Assembly (NCBI RefSeq): GCF_003148565.1
Contig: NZ_QGGL01000011.1
Span: forward strand, 112,082 to 176,081
Source: Tumebacillus permanentifrigoris
GTDB taxonomy: Bacteria > Bacillota > Bacilli > Tumebacillales > Tumebacillaceae
Reading direction: 5' to 3'
DNA length: 64,000 bases
Shown: positions 29,303-36,893 of the stretch, one piece after another
How the letters are laid out: each line of letters starts with the position of its first letter
How positions within the stretch are numbered: position 1 is the stretch's first letter
Notes under the pieces: model-generated
Seen by the model: only the letters and a program-made list of their open reading frames with translations
Databases searched by the model: none
Told to the model about the DNA's origin: nothing
Made by a program: the position numbers and the translations under genes

Positions 29303-29611
29303 TTGGCACGAGACCATGATGGAATCCGCAGTGCGCTACAGGCTGACTTTGAAGCCTCGACCGATGCGACGTTTCGCTTACAAGACCAGAGGAAATGGGG
29401 GACTCAGCAGATGGAAAACCAAGATGCGGTTCAACGCGGACTGAAGGCGGCCAAGGATGCGGCGCGCGACGAGGACATGCAAGGCAAAGTGGAAGAGCTG
29501 GCGAACCAGATGGGCATCAACACCAACGGGAACGACGACGACGGCGACGGCGCACCGCTGGCGGCGAAGGATGGAGTACGCTACGACTACGACGACCGTT
29601 CGGACGTGTAG
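29303..29611 (+). CDS. Small acidic protein of unknown function
   Basis: A 102-residue hydrophilic protein starting at TTG 29303, with AGGAGGAGGG six bases upstream. The C-terminal half has a long acidic tract around GNDDDGDG and ends DYDDRSDV. No signal peptide or membrane segment. It starts 26 bases after splB and is three bases ahead of the next gene, so it may belong to the same transcript. An internal ATG (MENQDAVQ) is a possible alternative start. Confidence 0.65.
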   Translation: MARDHDGIRSALQADFEASTDATFRLQDQRKWGTQQMENQDAVQRGLKAAKDAARDEDMQGKVEELANQMGINTNGNDDDGDGAPLAAKDGVRYDYDDRSDV

Positions 29612-29614
29612 ACG

Positions 29615-30031
29615 ATGAGCGAGCAGTTTACCCACGATCTAAGCGGGCAGGAAGCCACGATCGCGCCGAACCTGTTCCCAGCCACGCCGGACCGTGAGGG
29701 GCCGACGATCCACATCATCGGCACCATCACCAAAGTGCTCGAAGACGACACCGAAGGCACCAAACACCAACGCTTTGAAGTACGAGTCGACGATGTGCAT
29801 GGCAATGGAGACGACTATTCGAGCCAGCAGGTTCCGCAGAAACGCGATTTCCTAAAAGTCGCCGTGCACTACGGAACCGATGGAGCCGGCATCGGGGAGC
29901 ATCCGATCCCCAACTTGCAGACCGGCGAACGGATCGAACTGCAAGGCGAGTACATCCGCCACGCCAAAGTCTTGCATTTCACCCACCACCCGGTTGGCTA
30001 CATCGAGTACCAATCCGAGCGATACGAGTAG
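29615..30031 (+). CDS. DUF3465-like small OB-fold protein
   Basis: A 138-residue protein. The stretch TKHQRFEV, the later GERIELQGEY and VLHFTHHPVGY resemble the DUF3465 pattern (SRHQRF, GEYEWN, HWTHHD), a small OB-like fold of unknown role. It follows the acidic protein by three bases. Assignment is from motif memory and should be treated as tentative. Confidence 0.65.
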   Translation: MSEQFTHDLSGQEATIAPNLFPATPDREGPTIHIIGTITKVLEDDTEGTKHQRFEVRVDDVHGNGDDYSSQQVPQKRDFLKVAVHYGTDGAGIGEHPIPNLQTGERIELQGEYIRHAKVLHFTHHPVGYIEYQSERYE

Positions 30032-30041
30032 CGAGTTAGCC

Positions 30042-30085
30042 AAAAAGAGCCTCTGTCCGCATCGTGTGCGGGCAGAGGCTCTTTT
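30042..30085. terminator. Bidirectional terminator before the redoxin-chemoreceptor gene
   Basis: GAGCCTCTGTCCGC pairs with GCGGGCAGAGGCTC, with A and T runs outside; it ends both convergent units. Confidence 0.92.
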
Positions 30086-30104
30086 TCAAGTGGTGCCGTG
30101 ATCG

Positions 30105-31430
30105 TTATTTGGCCGATTCCAAGACCACCAGCAGTTCCATGTTGCGCTGCATGTCCTCGCGAATTTCGCGGACTTCTTGGTTGATGGAGGTTTCTTTGTC
30201 TTGAATCTGACTGAGGTGGGTTTGTGCCCGTTGTTGGCTTTGCTGAAGGTTTTGGAGCAATTGGGCCATCTCGTAGCCCGATTGGGCCGTTTCACGAGTG
30301 GCGTCGGCGAGGGAGAGCAGATCTTCAGACTTGGTGACAACTTGTTCATTGACCGCTTTCATCACGTCTTCAAAGTCGGAGAACGACGTGAAACTCTCCT
30401 GAATCTTGCCTTCGATCACGTGCAACTGCTCCGTGATCTGCTTGGCCGACGAATCGGTGCCCTCCGCTAACTTCGTGACTTCCTGGGCTACGACTGCAAA
30501 CCCGCGACCATGTTCTCCCGCTCGTGCAGCCTCAATGGAGGCGTTGAGCGCCAACACCTTGGTCTGCGCCGAAATCTTCGTGATCACGCTGCTCATCTTA
30601 CTGACGACCTTGGTCATGTCCATCAGTTCGCTCATAAGGGCGTTCGTATGCTGCACATGCTCGCTCAACTGGCGGTTCATCACCACGATCTCGCCAAATT
30701 CCTTGGACGTGCTCTGCAAGTTTGAGCTGTAGGCAAGCAAGCTGGTGTACTGGGATTGATAATTCTGCATGAACGTCCCTAAACTACCCACATTCTGCTC
30801 AAACCCGCGTTGCAACTCTGCCAAGTTTCCGAGGTTGCCCGCCAAGTAGTGCAACACGTTGTCGGTCGAGAGGTTCACATCATCCAACGTCTCGCGCATC
30901 GTCTGGATGAAGACCGGGACTTGCTCTGTCGACAAGCCTTGCTCGACCGGCGTCGAGTCCAACGATTGGATCACATACAGCAAATTCTGAACGGCCGGAC
31001 GATCGTACTGGGAATCCCCGACATACGAATAGCGGATCAAGTGCTCCGAGTCGAGGATGTAGGTGCTCGGGATCGCGATGCGAAATGAATCCCACTTGAT
31101 CGGGGTGAAGATCTCATACGACTTGATCACTTCCCGCGTGGTATCCGCGAGCACCGGAATCTGAATCTCATGCGCATCGGTATACTGCTGTATGTTGCCG
31201 AGCTTTTGCCCGGCGATGGCGATCAATTGAACGCCTTGTTGCAAAAATTCCTCGTAATATCGGTTTAATTCCTCGAGTTGCTTCCGACAGTTCGGGCAAA
31301 AGGTCCCGCGCAGAAACACAATCCCCAAGGGCTTGCCTTGAAATTCCTCCAACGAGATCGGACGTCCCCACGTCGAATCCAGCGTAAATGACGGCGCTAT
31401 TTTGCCGATTGCTAATCCTTTTTTTGCCAT
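30105..31430 (-). CDS. Soluble chemoreceptor with N-terminal peroxiredoxin-like domain
   Basis: A 441-residue fusion. Residues 1 to about 150 form an AhpC/TSA-type redoxin domain with a CxxC (Cys45-Pro-Asn-Cys48) in [17 protein letters not shown], the context of the peroxiredoxin-like CPxC family. About 150-230 is helical linker, then a methyl-accepting signalling domain whose hairpin tip reads [20 protein letters not shown]. There is no membrane helix, HAMP domain or CheR-docking tail, so it should be a cytoplasmic receptor in which thiol redox state or peroxide is the likely input. No che gene is adjacent. Individual domains are clear; the sensing role is inference. Confidence 0.9.
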   Translation of the reverse strand: MAKKGLAIGKIAPSFTLDSTWGRPISLEEFQGKPLGIVFLRGTFCPNCRKQLEELNRYYEEFLQQGVQLIAIAGQKLGNIQQYTDAHEIQIPVLADTTREVIKSYEIFTPIKWDSFRIAIPSTYILDSEHLIRYSYVGDSQYDRPAVQNLLYVIQSLDSTPVEQGLSTEQVPVFIQTMRETLDDVNLSTDNVLHYLAGNLGNLAELQRGFEQNVGSLGTFMQNYQSQYTSLLAYSSNLQSTSKEFGEIVVMNRQLSEHVQHTNALMSELMDMTKVVSKMSSVITKISAQTKVLALNASIEAARAGEHGRGFAVVAQEVTKLAEGTDSSAKQITEQLHVIEGKIQESFTSFSDFEDVMKAVNEQVVTKSEDLLSLADATRETAQSGYEMAQLLQNLQQSQQRAQTHLSQIQDKETSINQEVREIREDMQRNMELLVVLESAK

Positions 31431-31476
31431 CGATGTATCACCTCATTGTACATATTAGTTTATCATAGAAAGATTA

Positions 31477-31513
31477 GAAAAAAAGCCTCTTCTCCATTTC
31501 TGGAGCGAGGCTT
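31477..31513 (-). terminator. Intrinsic terminator after pbuX
   Basis: On the minus strand AAAGCCTC and GAGGCTTT flank an inner CTCCA/TGGAG pair, followed by T residues. Confidence 0.85.
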
Positions 31514-31539
31514 TGCTTTCCTGACCTTGCCGTAGCCAG

Positions 31540-32817
31540 TTACGCGGTGACGGCGGTTTGTTTTTTGACATGTAGGAAGAGGTTGAGGGCGATCGCGGAG
31601 ATCGAGCCGGTCACGATGCCATTTTGCAACAACATTTTCAGCATCGTCGGCAGTTGGTCGAACATCTGCGGAACCGCCGAGGAGCCGAGTCCGACGGCGA
31701 TCGAGCAGGCGACGATCAGCAGGTTTTCATTTTGGGTAAAGTCGACGCTGGAGAGGATGTTGATGCCGTAGGACACGACCATCCCGAACATCGCCACCAT
31801 CGCACCGCCGAGCACAGCATTTGGGATCACGGTGGTCAGTGCCGCGAGCTTCGGCAGCAGGCCGAGCACGACGAGGATGCCACCCGCTGCGATGATCACG
31901 TTGCGCGACTTGACGCGGGTCAGCGAGACGAGACCGACGTTTTGCGAGTAGGTGGTGTACGGGAAGGCGTTGAACAGACCGCCGAGGAAGATCGCGATCC
32001 CTTCGGCACGCAGACCTTTTACAATGTCGTGTTCGCTGAGATTCGCCCCGACGACTTTGCCGAGTGCGAAGTAGACGCCGGTTGATTCGACCATCGAGAT
32101 CACGCAGACCAACACCATCGTCAGGATCGCGGAGATGTCGAACTGCGGTGTCCCAAAGTAAAACGGCTGGACGATGTTGAACCACGACGATTGAGCGACG
32201 TTGGCGAAACTGACCAGACCCATGAAGTAAGCCACCGTCGTTCCGACGACGAGGCCGATCAGCACGGAGATCGCGCGGGCAAAACCTGAGAAGAAACGGT
32301 TGATCACGAGGATCAGCAACAGCGTGCCCAGCGCCAACAGCAGATTGCGCGGCTGCCCGAAGTCCGGGGAGCCTTGTCCACCAGCGGCGTTGTTCATGGC
32401 GACCGGGATCAGCGAGAGACCGATGATCGTCACGACCGAGCCGGTCACAACCGTTGGGAAAAAGCGAAGTAAGTGTCCGAATAAGGGCGCGAGCAGGAAC
32501 ACCGCCAACCCCGCGACGAGGATCGAACCATACGCGGTGGCGAGGTTGGAGGAGAGGGAGATCGCAATGATCGGGCCAACTGCGGTGTACGTACAGCCGA
32601 GCACCACAGGCAGACGAATGCCGATGTACTTCGTGCCAAGGACTTGCAACAAGGTCGCGAGGCCACAGGTGAACAGGTCGGCTGCGATCAGGTACGCCAT
32701 CTGCGAGGGCGTCAGTTTCAGTGCGCCGCCGATGATCAGCGGCACGATGACCGCCCCAGCGTACATCGCGAGGACGTGTTGGAGACCGAGCGTGAAAAGT
32801 TTTTGTTTGCTTAGCAT
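31540..32817 (-). CDS. pbuX: Xanthine permease (NCS2 family)
   Basis: A 425-residue nucleobase:cation symporter-2. The family signature region reads NVGLVSLTRVKSRNVI, and QHVLAMYAGAVIVPLIIGGAL at the N-terminus is typical of xanthine/uracil permeases; there are about 14 helices. It follows xpt by 57 bases in the order known from B. subtilis (xpt-pbuX), under the same guanine riboswitch. Xanthine rather than uracil specificity is inferred from this context. Confidence 0.93.
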   Translation of the reverse strand: MLSKQKLFTLGLQHVLAMYAGAVIVPLIIGGALKLTPSQMAYLIAADLFTCGLATLLQVLGTKYIGIRLPVVLGCTYTAVGPIIAISLSSNLATAYGSILVAGLAVFLLAPLFGHLLRFFPTVVTGSVVTIIGLSLIPVAMNNAAGGQGSPDFGQPRNLLLALGTLLLILVINRFFSGFARAISVLIGLVVGTTVAYFMGLVSFANVAQSSWFNIVQPFYFGTPQFDISAILTMVLVCVISMVESTGVYFALGKVVGANLSEHDIVKGLRAEGIAIFLGGLFNAFPYTTYSQNVGLVSLTRVKSRNVIIAAGGILVVLGLLPKLAALTTVIPNAVLGGAMVAMFGMVVSYGINILSSVDFTQNENLLIVACSIAVGLGSSAVPQMFDQLPTMLKMLLQNGIVTGSISAIALNLFLHVKKQTAVTA

Positions 32818-32874
32818 GTGGAAAGGGAGCCTCCTTCAAGTAGTGGCAACAGGCGCGGGTTGTAGGCTTCCTGA

Positions 32875-33474
32875 TCAGTTCGAGGCCGCGAGAGCTGCGG
32901 TCTCCTCGATAAACTCGATATGGTCGGGGGACATCGACTTGATGCGGGCAAGCGAGTGGATGCGGACACCTGTGGCTTCCAACTTGCTCCGACCCTCTTG
33001 GAAACTTTTTTCCACGACAGCCCCTAGTCCGACGAGGTGTGCCCCCGATTGGGTGACGATCTCGCGCAAGCCGAGCAGCGCATCACCGGTGGCGAGAAAG
33101 TCATCGACGATCAATACGCGGTCTGTCGCGCTCAGGTAGCGCTTGGAGACGCTGACGTTGAACGTCTCGCCACGGGTGAAGGAATGCACGGGGACGCTGT
33201 AGAGATCTTCGGTGAGGGTGATGGCTTTTTTCTTTTTGGCATAAATGAACGGGACACCGAGCGCCACCGCCGTCGCGAGGGCGAAGTGGATGCCGCTGGC
33301 TTCAATCGTCAGGACTTTGGTTACACGCTCTGCGCCAAACTCTGCCGCGAACGCTTGTCCGATCGCCATCGTCAAAGCCGAATCAACTTGGTGATTCAAG
33401 AACGAGTCGACTTTCAACACGTGGCTAGACAACGCCTCACCGTCTTGGCGGATGCGGTCTTGTAACAATTTCAT
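32875..33474 (-). CDS. xpt: Xanthine phosphoribosyltransferase
   Basis: A 199-residue type I phosphoribosyltransferase; the PRPP loop is RVLIVDDFLATGDAL. It converts xanthine and PRPP to XMP, salvaging purines taken up by PbuX. ATG 33474 has AAAGGAG upstream; the longer frame runs back through the riboswitch terminator and is not coding. Confidence 0.95.
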   Translation of the reverse strand: MKLLQDRIRQDGEALSSHVLKVDSFLNHQVDSALTMAIGQAFAAEFGAERVTKVLTIEASGIHFALATAVALGVPFIYAKKKKAITLTEDLYSVPVHSFTRGETFNVSVSKRYLSATDRVLIVDDFLATGDALLGLREIVTQSGAHLVGLGAVVEKSFQEGRSKLEATGVRIHSLARIKSMSPDHIEFIEETAALAASN

Positions 33475-33501
33475 CTCGATCGACTCCTTTTGCTGAACAT
33501 G

Positions 33502-33566
33502 AAAAAAGCCCGAAAGGACAGGCTCCACTCGCAACAAACATCGCAAGTGAAACCTACCTTCCGGGC
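33502..33566 (-). terminator. Riboswitch-controlled terminator ahead of xpt
   Basis: A long interrupted stem pairs GCCCGGAAGG...TTTCACTTGC with GCGAGTGGAGCC...CCTTTCGGGC, followed by TTTTTT, 28 bases before the xpt start. The 5' arm contains TTCACTT, complementary (with one wobble) to GAGTGAA at the 3' end of the aptamer P1 strand, a plausible antiterminator. Confidence 0.8.
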
Positions 33567-33583
33567 GATATCCCCATCGGTAT

Positions 33584-33628
33584 AGCGCCAAAAAAGCCAG
33601 CGCTTGCATCGCAAAAAAGCCACGATGC
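33584..33628 (-). repeat. Two tandem hairpins with the same 11-nt loop in the xpt leader
   Basis: On the minus strand, stem GCATCG/CGATGC (33606-33628) and stem AGCGC/GCGCT (33584-33604) both enclose the loop TGGCTTTTTTG. One base separates them. They lie between the aptamer and the terminator. The stems differ while the loops are identical. Confidence 0.75.
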
Positions 33629-33634
33629 ACGTTC

Positions 33635-33705
33635 ACTCGTAGTCAAGCAATTTACGGTTGCTTGGTAGAGACTTTTGGGCCATATTCCCAACGAATTATA
33701 CGAGT
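33635..33705 (-). promoter_or_regulatory. Purine (guanine-type) riboswitch aptamer
   Basis: On the minus strand the aptamer begins ACTCGTATAATTCG and has the conserved joining segments: TATAAT after P1, the two kissing loops in TTGGGAATATGGCCCAA and AAGCAACCGTAAATTGCTT, the J2/3 sequence GTCTCTACC, and the closing GACTACGAGT. The base equivalent to position 74 is C (GACTA), which in this family selects guanine/xanthine-type purines over adenine. It precedes xpt-pbuX, its classic location. Confidence 0.95.
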
Positions 33706-33761
33706 ACAATCATATTCAATTTAGATACAATCTAGCACAGAATTTGTCGAATGCGCAACCT

Positions 33762-34010
33762 TTATTCGCGTTCGATCTTGTCCAGCACGACCGAAAGCGC
33801 CAAGGCGCGGCTCGTCGTGATGTTGCTGCCGTAGATGATCAGGCGTTCGTCATCGCGAGGTACGCCGATCGCGTAGAACTCGCCCTTCATGTTTTCAAAG
33901 ACTTCGATGTCGTAGTCGCCTTTTTCCGTTTGGTATTCGTAGGTCTCTTTGCGGAGCAGCGTGCCGCCCTCCGGGACCTCTGCTTCGTGCCATTCCTTCG
34001 GCATTTGCAT
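33762..34010 (-). CDS. Small hypothetical protein
   Basis: An 82-residue soluble protein (MQMPKEWHEAEVPEGG at the start). Charged, probably alpha/beta, without recognisable motifs. AAAGGAG lies nine bases before the first ATG. It is followed by the riboswitch region and preceded by a terminator, so it is probably a single-gene unit. Confidence 0.65.
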   Translation of the reverse strand: MQMPKEWHEAEVPEGGTLLRKETYEYQTEKGDYDIEVFENMKGEFYAIGVPRDDERLIIYGSNITTSRALALSVVLDKIERE

Positions 34011-34043
34011 CCGGGATCACTCCTTTTCAGCCCTTATTGTACC

Positions 34044-34085
34044 AAAAAAACACCTTGGCTGTCCCCAACAGCCAAGGTGTTTTTT
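34044..34085 (-). terminator. Intrinsic terminator after the 34098-34328 gene
   Basis: ACACCTTGGCTGT pairs with ACAGCCAAGGTGT, with A and T runs on the two sides. Confidence 0.92.
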
Positions 34086-34097
34086 GGATGCGATGCG

Positions 34098-34328
34098 CTA
34101 GATGTGTTTCTTCGATTGAAGCATGGAACGGGCCGAGGATGAGAGCATCTGGTCGATGTAGCGTTCACGAATTCTCTTCGTCAACCGCTGACGCTCTTCC
34201 AAGGGCAACTCCCGAATCTTCGCTTCCTGTTGGGTGCGGATGTCACGCAATTCCAGCAAGTTGGCCCCGTTCGAATGGCGCGTGTAGTAGAAGTCATCGA
34301 GTTCAAGTACTGTCATGTTGTTCTGCAT
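34098..34328 (-). CDS. Small helical hypothetical protein
   Basis: A 76-residue protein rich in Arg, Glu and Leu (region RTQQEAKIRELPLEERQRL), likely a helical or coiled protein. AGGAGGG is nine bases before ATG 34328; ATG 34316 (MTVLELDD) is an alternative. No known family. The 220 bases between it and the methyltransferase gene hold no gene that I can support. Confidence 0.65.
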   Translation of the reverse strand: MQNNMTVLELDDFYYTRHSNGANLLELRDIRTQQEAKIRELPLEERQRLTKRIRERYIDQMLSSSARSMLQSKKHI

Positions 34329-34552
34329 CTGAGTTGCCCTCCTCGAACAAGAGTACCCCGCCCCCTTGTCTCTGTCTTAATTCGAAAACTTTAGGTGAAA
34401 TCCTTTTTTTCAATTGATGGAATTTCAAGTTCTGTTGCGAGCGGGGAGGGTCGGTAATGTGTATGTGCCACCCTGCTGAAGTGTGACGACAATCGGCGTC
34501 GGGTTTGGTACAATACCCAGTAGATACCAAGGAACGGACAGGTGACAATTCG

Positions 34553-35707
34553 ATGAATCATGTGGTGGCTGGCGTGTTGCGTGGGCGACTCGCGGAGGCG
34601 GGCAAACTGACGTTTGCCGAATTTATGGAGACGGTGCTGTATCACCCGACGGAGGGTTATTACAACCGCCCGGAGATGACGATCGGCGAGGGTGGCGATT
34701 TTTACACATCCCCGATGGTACACCCGATTTTCGGCGCTTGTATCGCCCGACAGATCCACCAGATGTGGGTGGTGATGGGACGGCCAACGCCGTTTTTCCT
34801 GCTCGAGATGGGAGCAGGGGTCGGGACGTTGGCTGTGGATCTGTTGCAGACGGCGGAGCGAGGCGATGCCGGCTTTTTTGCCGCGCTAGAGTACGCGATC
34901 GTCGAACAGGGCGCACAACTGCGCGAGCAGCAACAGGCGCGGGCACGCGAACGCGGCGTGGCGGGAAAAATGACCTGGTACGAAACGCTCGATGAAGTTC
35001 CGGGTCAGGGCGAGCGCGTGGGGGTGATCCTCAGCAACGAGTTGTTCGACGCCTTGCCCGTGCATCGCTTGGGCAAGACGGAGGACGGGTTCGTGGAGTA
35101 TTACACCGTGGCGGACGGCGACGGTTTTGCAGAACAAGCGGGTCCGCTGTCCGACCCGCGCTTGCCGGAGTGGGTGGATGCAAAGACGTTGGCGCAACTG
35201 CCGGCGGGTGAACGCTTCACCGTCTGTCCGGCGGCGGATGAGGTGATCCGGGCGATGGGACGTCTGCTAGCCCACGGATTTGTGTTGACGATCGATTATG
35301 GTGATCGATCTCCCGAGGTACACGTCCAGCACAAGCGAGCAGATGGTGTGCGCGCGTATTACAAGCAAAAGCAAGCCCAGCCGTATGAGCGCGTCGGCTT
35401 GCAGGATCTGACCGCTGACGTAGACTTTTCGTTGTTGGTGCAGAGCGGGGCGGAGTCTGGGTTGCAAGAGGTCGGGTTCACCACGCAGATGAAACTGCTG
35501 GGCGGCAATGGCTTTTTGCATAAAGTGCAGGAATTGCGCAGCAAGCGCTTCGACCTGATGGCCGATGCGGAGATGTACCGCATGCTGAATCTGTTCCTCC
35601 CGCAGTCCTTGGGAGAGGTGTTCAAAGTGTTGATCCAAGCCAAGGGCGTGGAGATCGACGGGTTGGCGGAGCGACTGCATGCGCTGACATTTTCCTTGGA
35701 GGAGTAG
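34553..35707 (+). CDS. Class I SAM-dependent methyltransferase, MidA/NDUFAF7 family
   Basis: A 384-residue protein of the MidA/DUF185 family. TFAEFMETVLYHPTEGYY and DFYTSPMVHPIFGACIA are the family N-terminus, LLEMGAGVGTLAVDLL is the SAM-binding motif I, and SNELFDALPVHRL the conserved NELxDALP motif. The mitochondrial homologue methylates an arginine of a complex I subunit; bacterial targets are unknown. ATG 34553 begins the conserved region; the longer frame has no ribosome site. It is 20 bases before the nucleotidase gene. Confidence 0.9.
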   Translation: MNHVVAGVLRGRLAEAGKLTFAEFMETVLYHPTEGYYNRPEMTIGEGGDFYTSPMVHPIFGACIARQIHQMWVVMGRPTPFFLLEMGAGVGTLAVDLLQTAERGDAGFFAALEYAIVEQGAQLREQQQARARERGVAGKMTWYETLDEVPGQGERVGVILSNELFDALPVHRLGKTEDGFVEYYTVADGDGFAEQAGPLSDPRLPEWVDAKTLAQLPAGERFTVCPAADEVIRAMGRLLAHGFVLTIDYGDRSPEVHVQHKRADGVRAYYKQKQAQPYERVGLQDLTADVDFSLLVQSGAESGLQEVGFTTQMKLLGGNGFLHKVQELRSKRFDLMADAEMYRMLNLFLPQSLGEVFKVLIQAKGVEIDGLAERLHALTFSLEE

Positions 35708-35727
35708 ACGGGGGAGGGTAGAGGCGG

Positions 35728-36273
35728 ATGCGAACGCTATTGATCGATATGGATTCGGTGATCTGCGACTTGATGACAGAGTGGCATCGTCGCTACAACG
35801 AACAGTATGACGACGACTTGTGTGTGGCAAAACTGCAATGCTGGCAGACGGAGAAGTACGTCAAGCCGGAATGCGGGATGAAGGTGTACGACTTTCTCGA
35901 CGAACCAGGGCTGTTCTTGAACTTGCTTCCCTTGCCTGATGCAGTTGAAGTGCTGGAGCGCTTGAGCCACGCCTATGAGATCTTGCTGGTCACCTCCTCG
36001 CGCACGCATGCCTATACGGAAAAGGAACAGTGGGTGGAGCGACGGTTGCCATTTATCGGCAAGCACAATTTGATTTTTGCCCATCGCAAGGAGATGATCC
36101 GCGGCGATCTGCTGTTTGATGATGCGCCGCACAACTTGCTCTCGTTCCAATCGTCTGGTCGTGAGGTGGTGGCGATGGATTATCCGTACAACCGCGCTGT
36201 GAGCGTGCCGCGAGTGAGCAGTTGGCTGGAGTTTGAGACACTCCTGATGCGAAAGTGGGGCGCGCGTGGATGA
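35728..36273 (+). CDS. 5'(3')-deoxyribonucleotidase-like HAD phosphatase (NT5C family)
   Basis: A 181-residue HAD-fold phosphatase with LLIDMDSVICDLMTEWHRRYN as motif I (residues 4-24; Ser replaces the usual Gly of DxDG), LLVTSSRTH as motif II, and LLFDDAPHNLLSF as motif IV. This matches the NT5C/YorS group that dephosphorylates deoxyribonucleotides. It overlaps or nearly abuts the Nudix gene, suggesting a nucleotide-housekeeping unit. Confidence 0.88.
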   Translation: MRTLLIDMDSVICDLMTEWHRRYNEQYDDDLCVAKLQCWQTEKYVKPECGMKVYDFLDEPGLFLNLLPLPDAVEVLERLSHAYEILLVTSSRTHAYTEKEQWVERRLPFIGKHNLIFAHRKEMIRGDLLFDDAPHNLLSFQSSGREVVAMDYPYNRAVSVPRVSSWLEFETLLMRKWGARG

Positions 36274-36322
36274 CGGTGGCGAAGCATCTGTCATTAGTAC
36301 TTGCGGTGAAGGGAGGAACGCA

Positions 36323-36820
36323 ATGAAGTACGAGTTTGATGGCGCATACTCGGGTCAGCGGGTGACGTTGACGTTCGAGGAGCGCGAGTTTGTGGACCCT
36401 GGGTTTGTGTTGGTGTTTGCTTTTTATCAAGGGAAGCTGTTGTTGACCCGGAACAAGCGGCGTGGTTGGGAAGTGCCAGGAGGCACGCGGGAGCCACACG
36501 AATGGCCGATCCAGACGGCGGTGCGCGAAGTGTATGAGGAGACAGGGGCGGAGTTGGCGGCCCTTGAGCCATTGGGCCAATATACGGTGGAGATGGAAGG
36601 CACGCCGCCTTTTGTCAAAAGCATCTATGTGGCGCGGGTGGCTCGACTGCACGAACTTCCGAGCGGTTTTGAGACGGACGAAGTGCGGTTGTTCGCAGAA
36701 CCGCCGACCGTGGAGGAAGTGCGAGCAGGTGTGGAGTTCAGCCCGATTTTAAAAGACGACGTGTATCCGTTGGCGTTGGAGCGTCTGCGGGGGCATCGCT
36801 TTTCAAAAAAAGAGCAGTAG
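36323..36820 (+). CDS. Nudix hydrolase
   Basis: A 165-residue Nudix protein. The Nudix box, starting GGTREPHEWPIQ at about residue 56 and ending REVYEETGA, fits GX5EX7REUXEEXGU exactly. Start ATG 36323 follows AGGGAGG; the longer frame overlaps the preceding gene without a ribosome site. Substrate (8-oxo-dGTP or another nucleoside diphosphate derivative) cannot be told from sequence. Confidence 0.9.
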   Translation: MKYEFDGAYSGQRVTLTFEEREFVDPGFVLVFAFYQGKLLLTRNKRRGWEVPGGTREPHEWPIQTAVREVYEETGAELAALEPLGQYTVEMEGTPPFVKSIYVARVARLHELPSGFETDEVRLFAEPPTVEEVRAGVEFSPILKDDVYPLALERLRGHRFSKKEQ

Positions 36821-36821
36821 G

Positions 36822-36845
36822 AGCCATCCGGGTGCGGGTGGCTTT
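36822..36845 (+). terminator. Probable weak terminator after the Nudix gene
   Basis: AGCCATCC pairs with GGGTGGCT, then TTTTGCTTTCCTTT. Confidence 0.55.
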
Positions 36846-36893
36846 TGCTTTCCTTTATTGCGCGGGAAATAGATTTCGACAGGAGGGGTTGGC

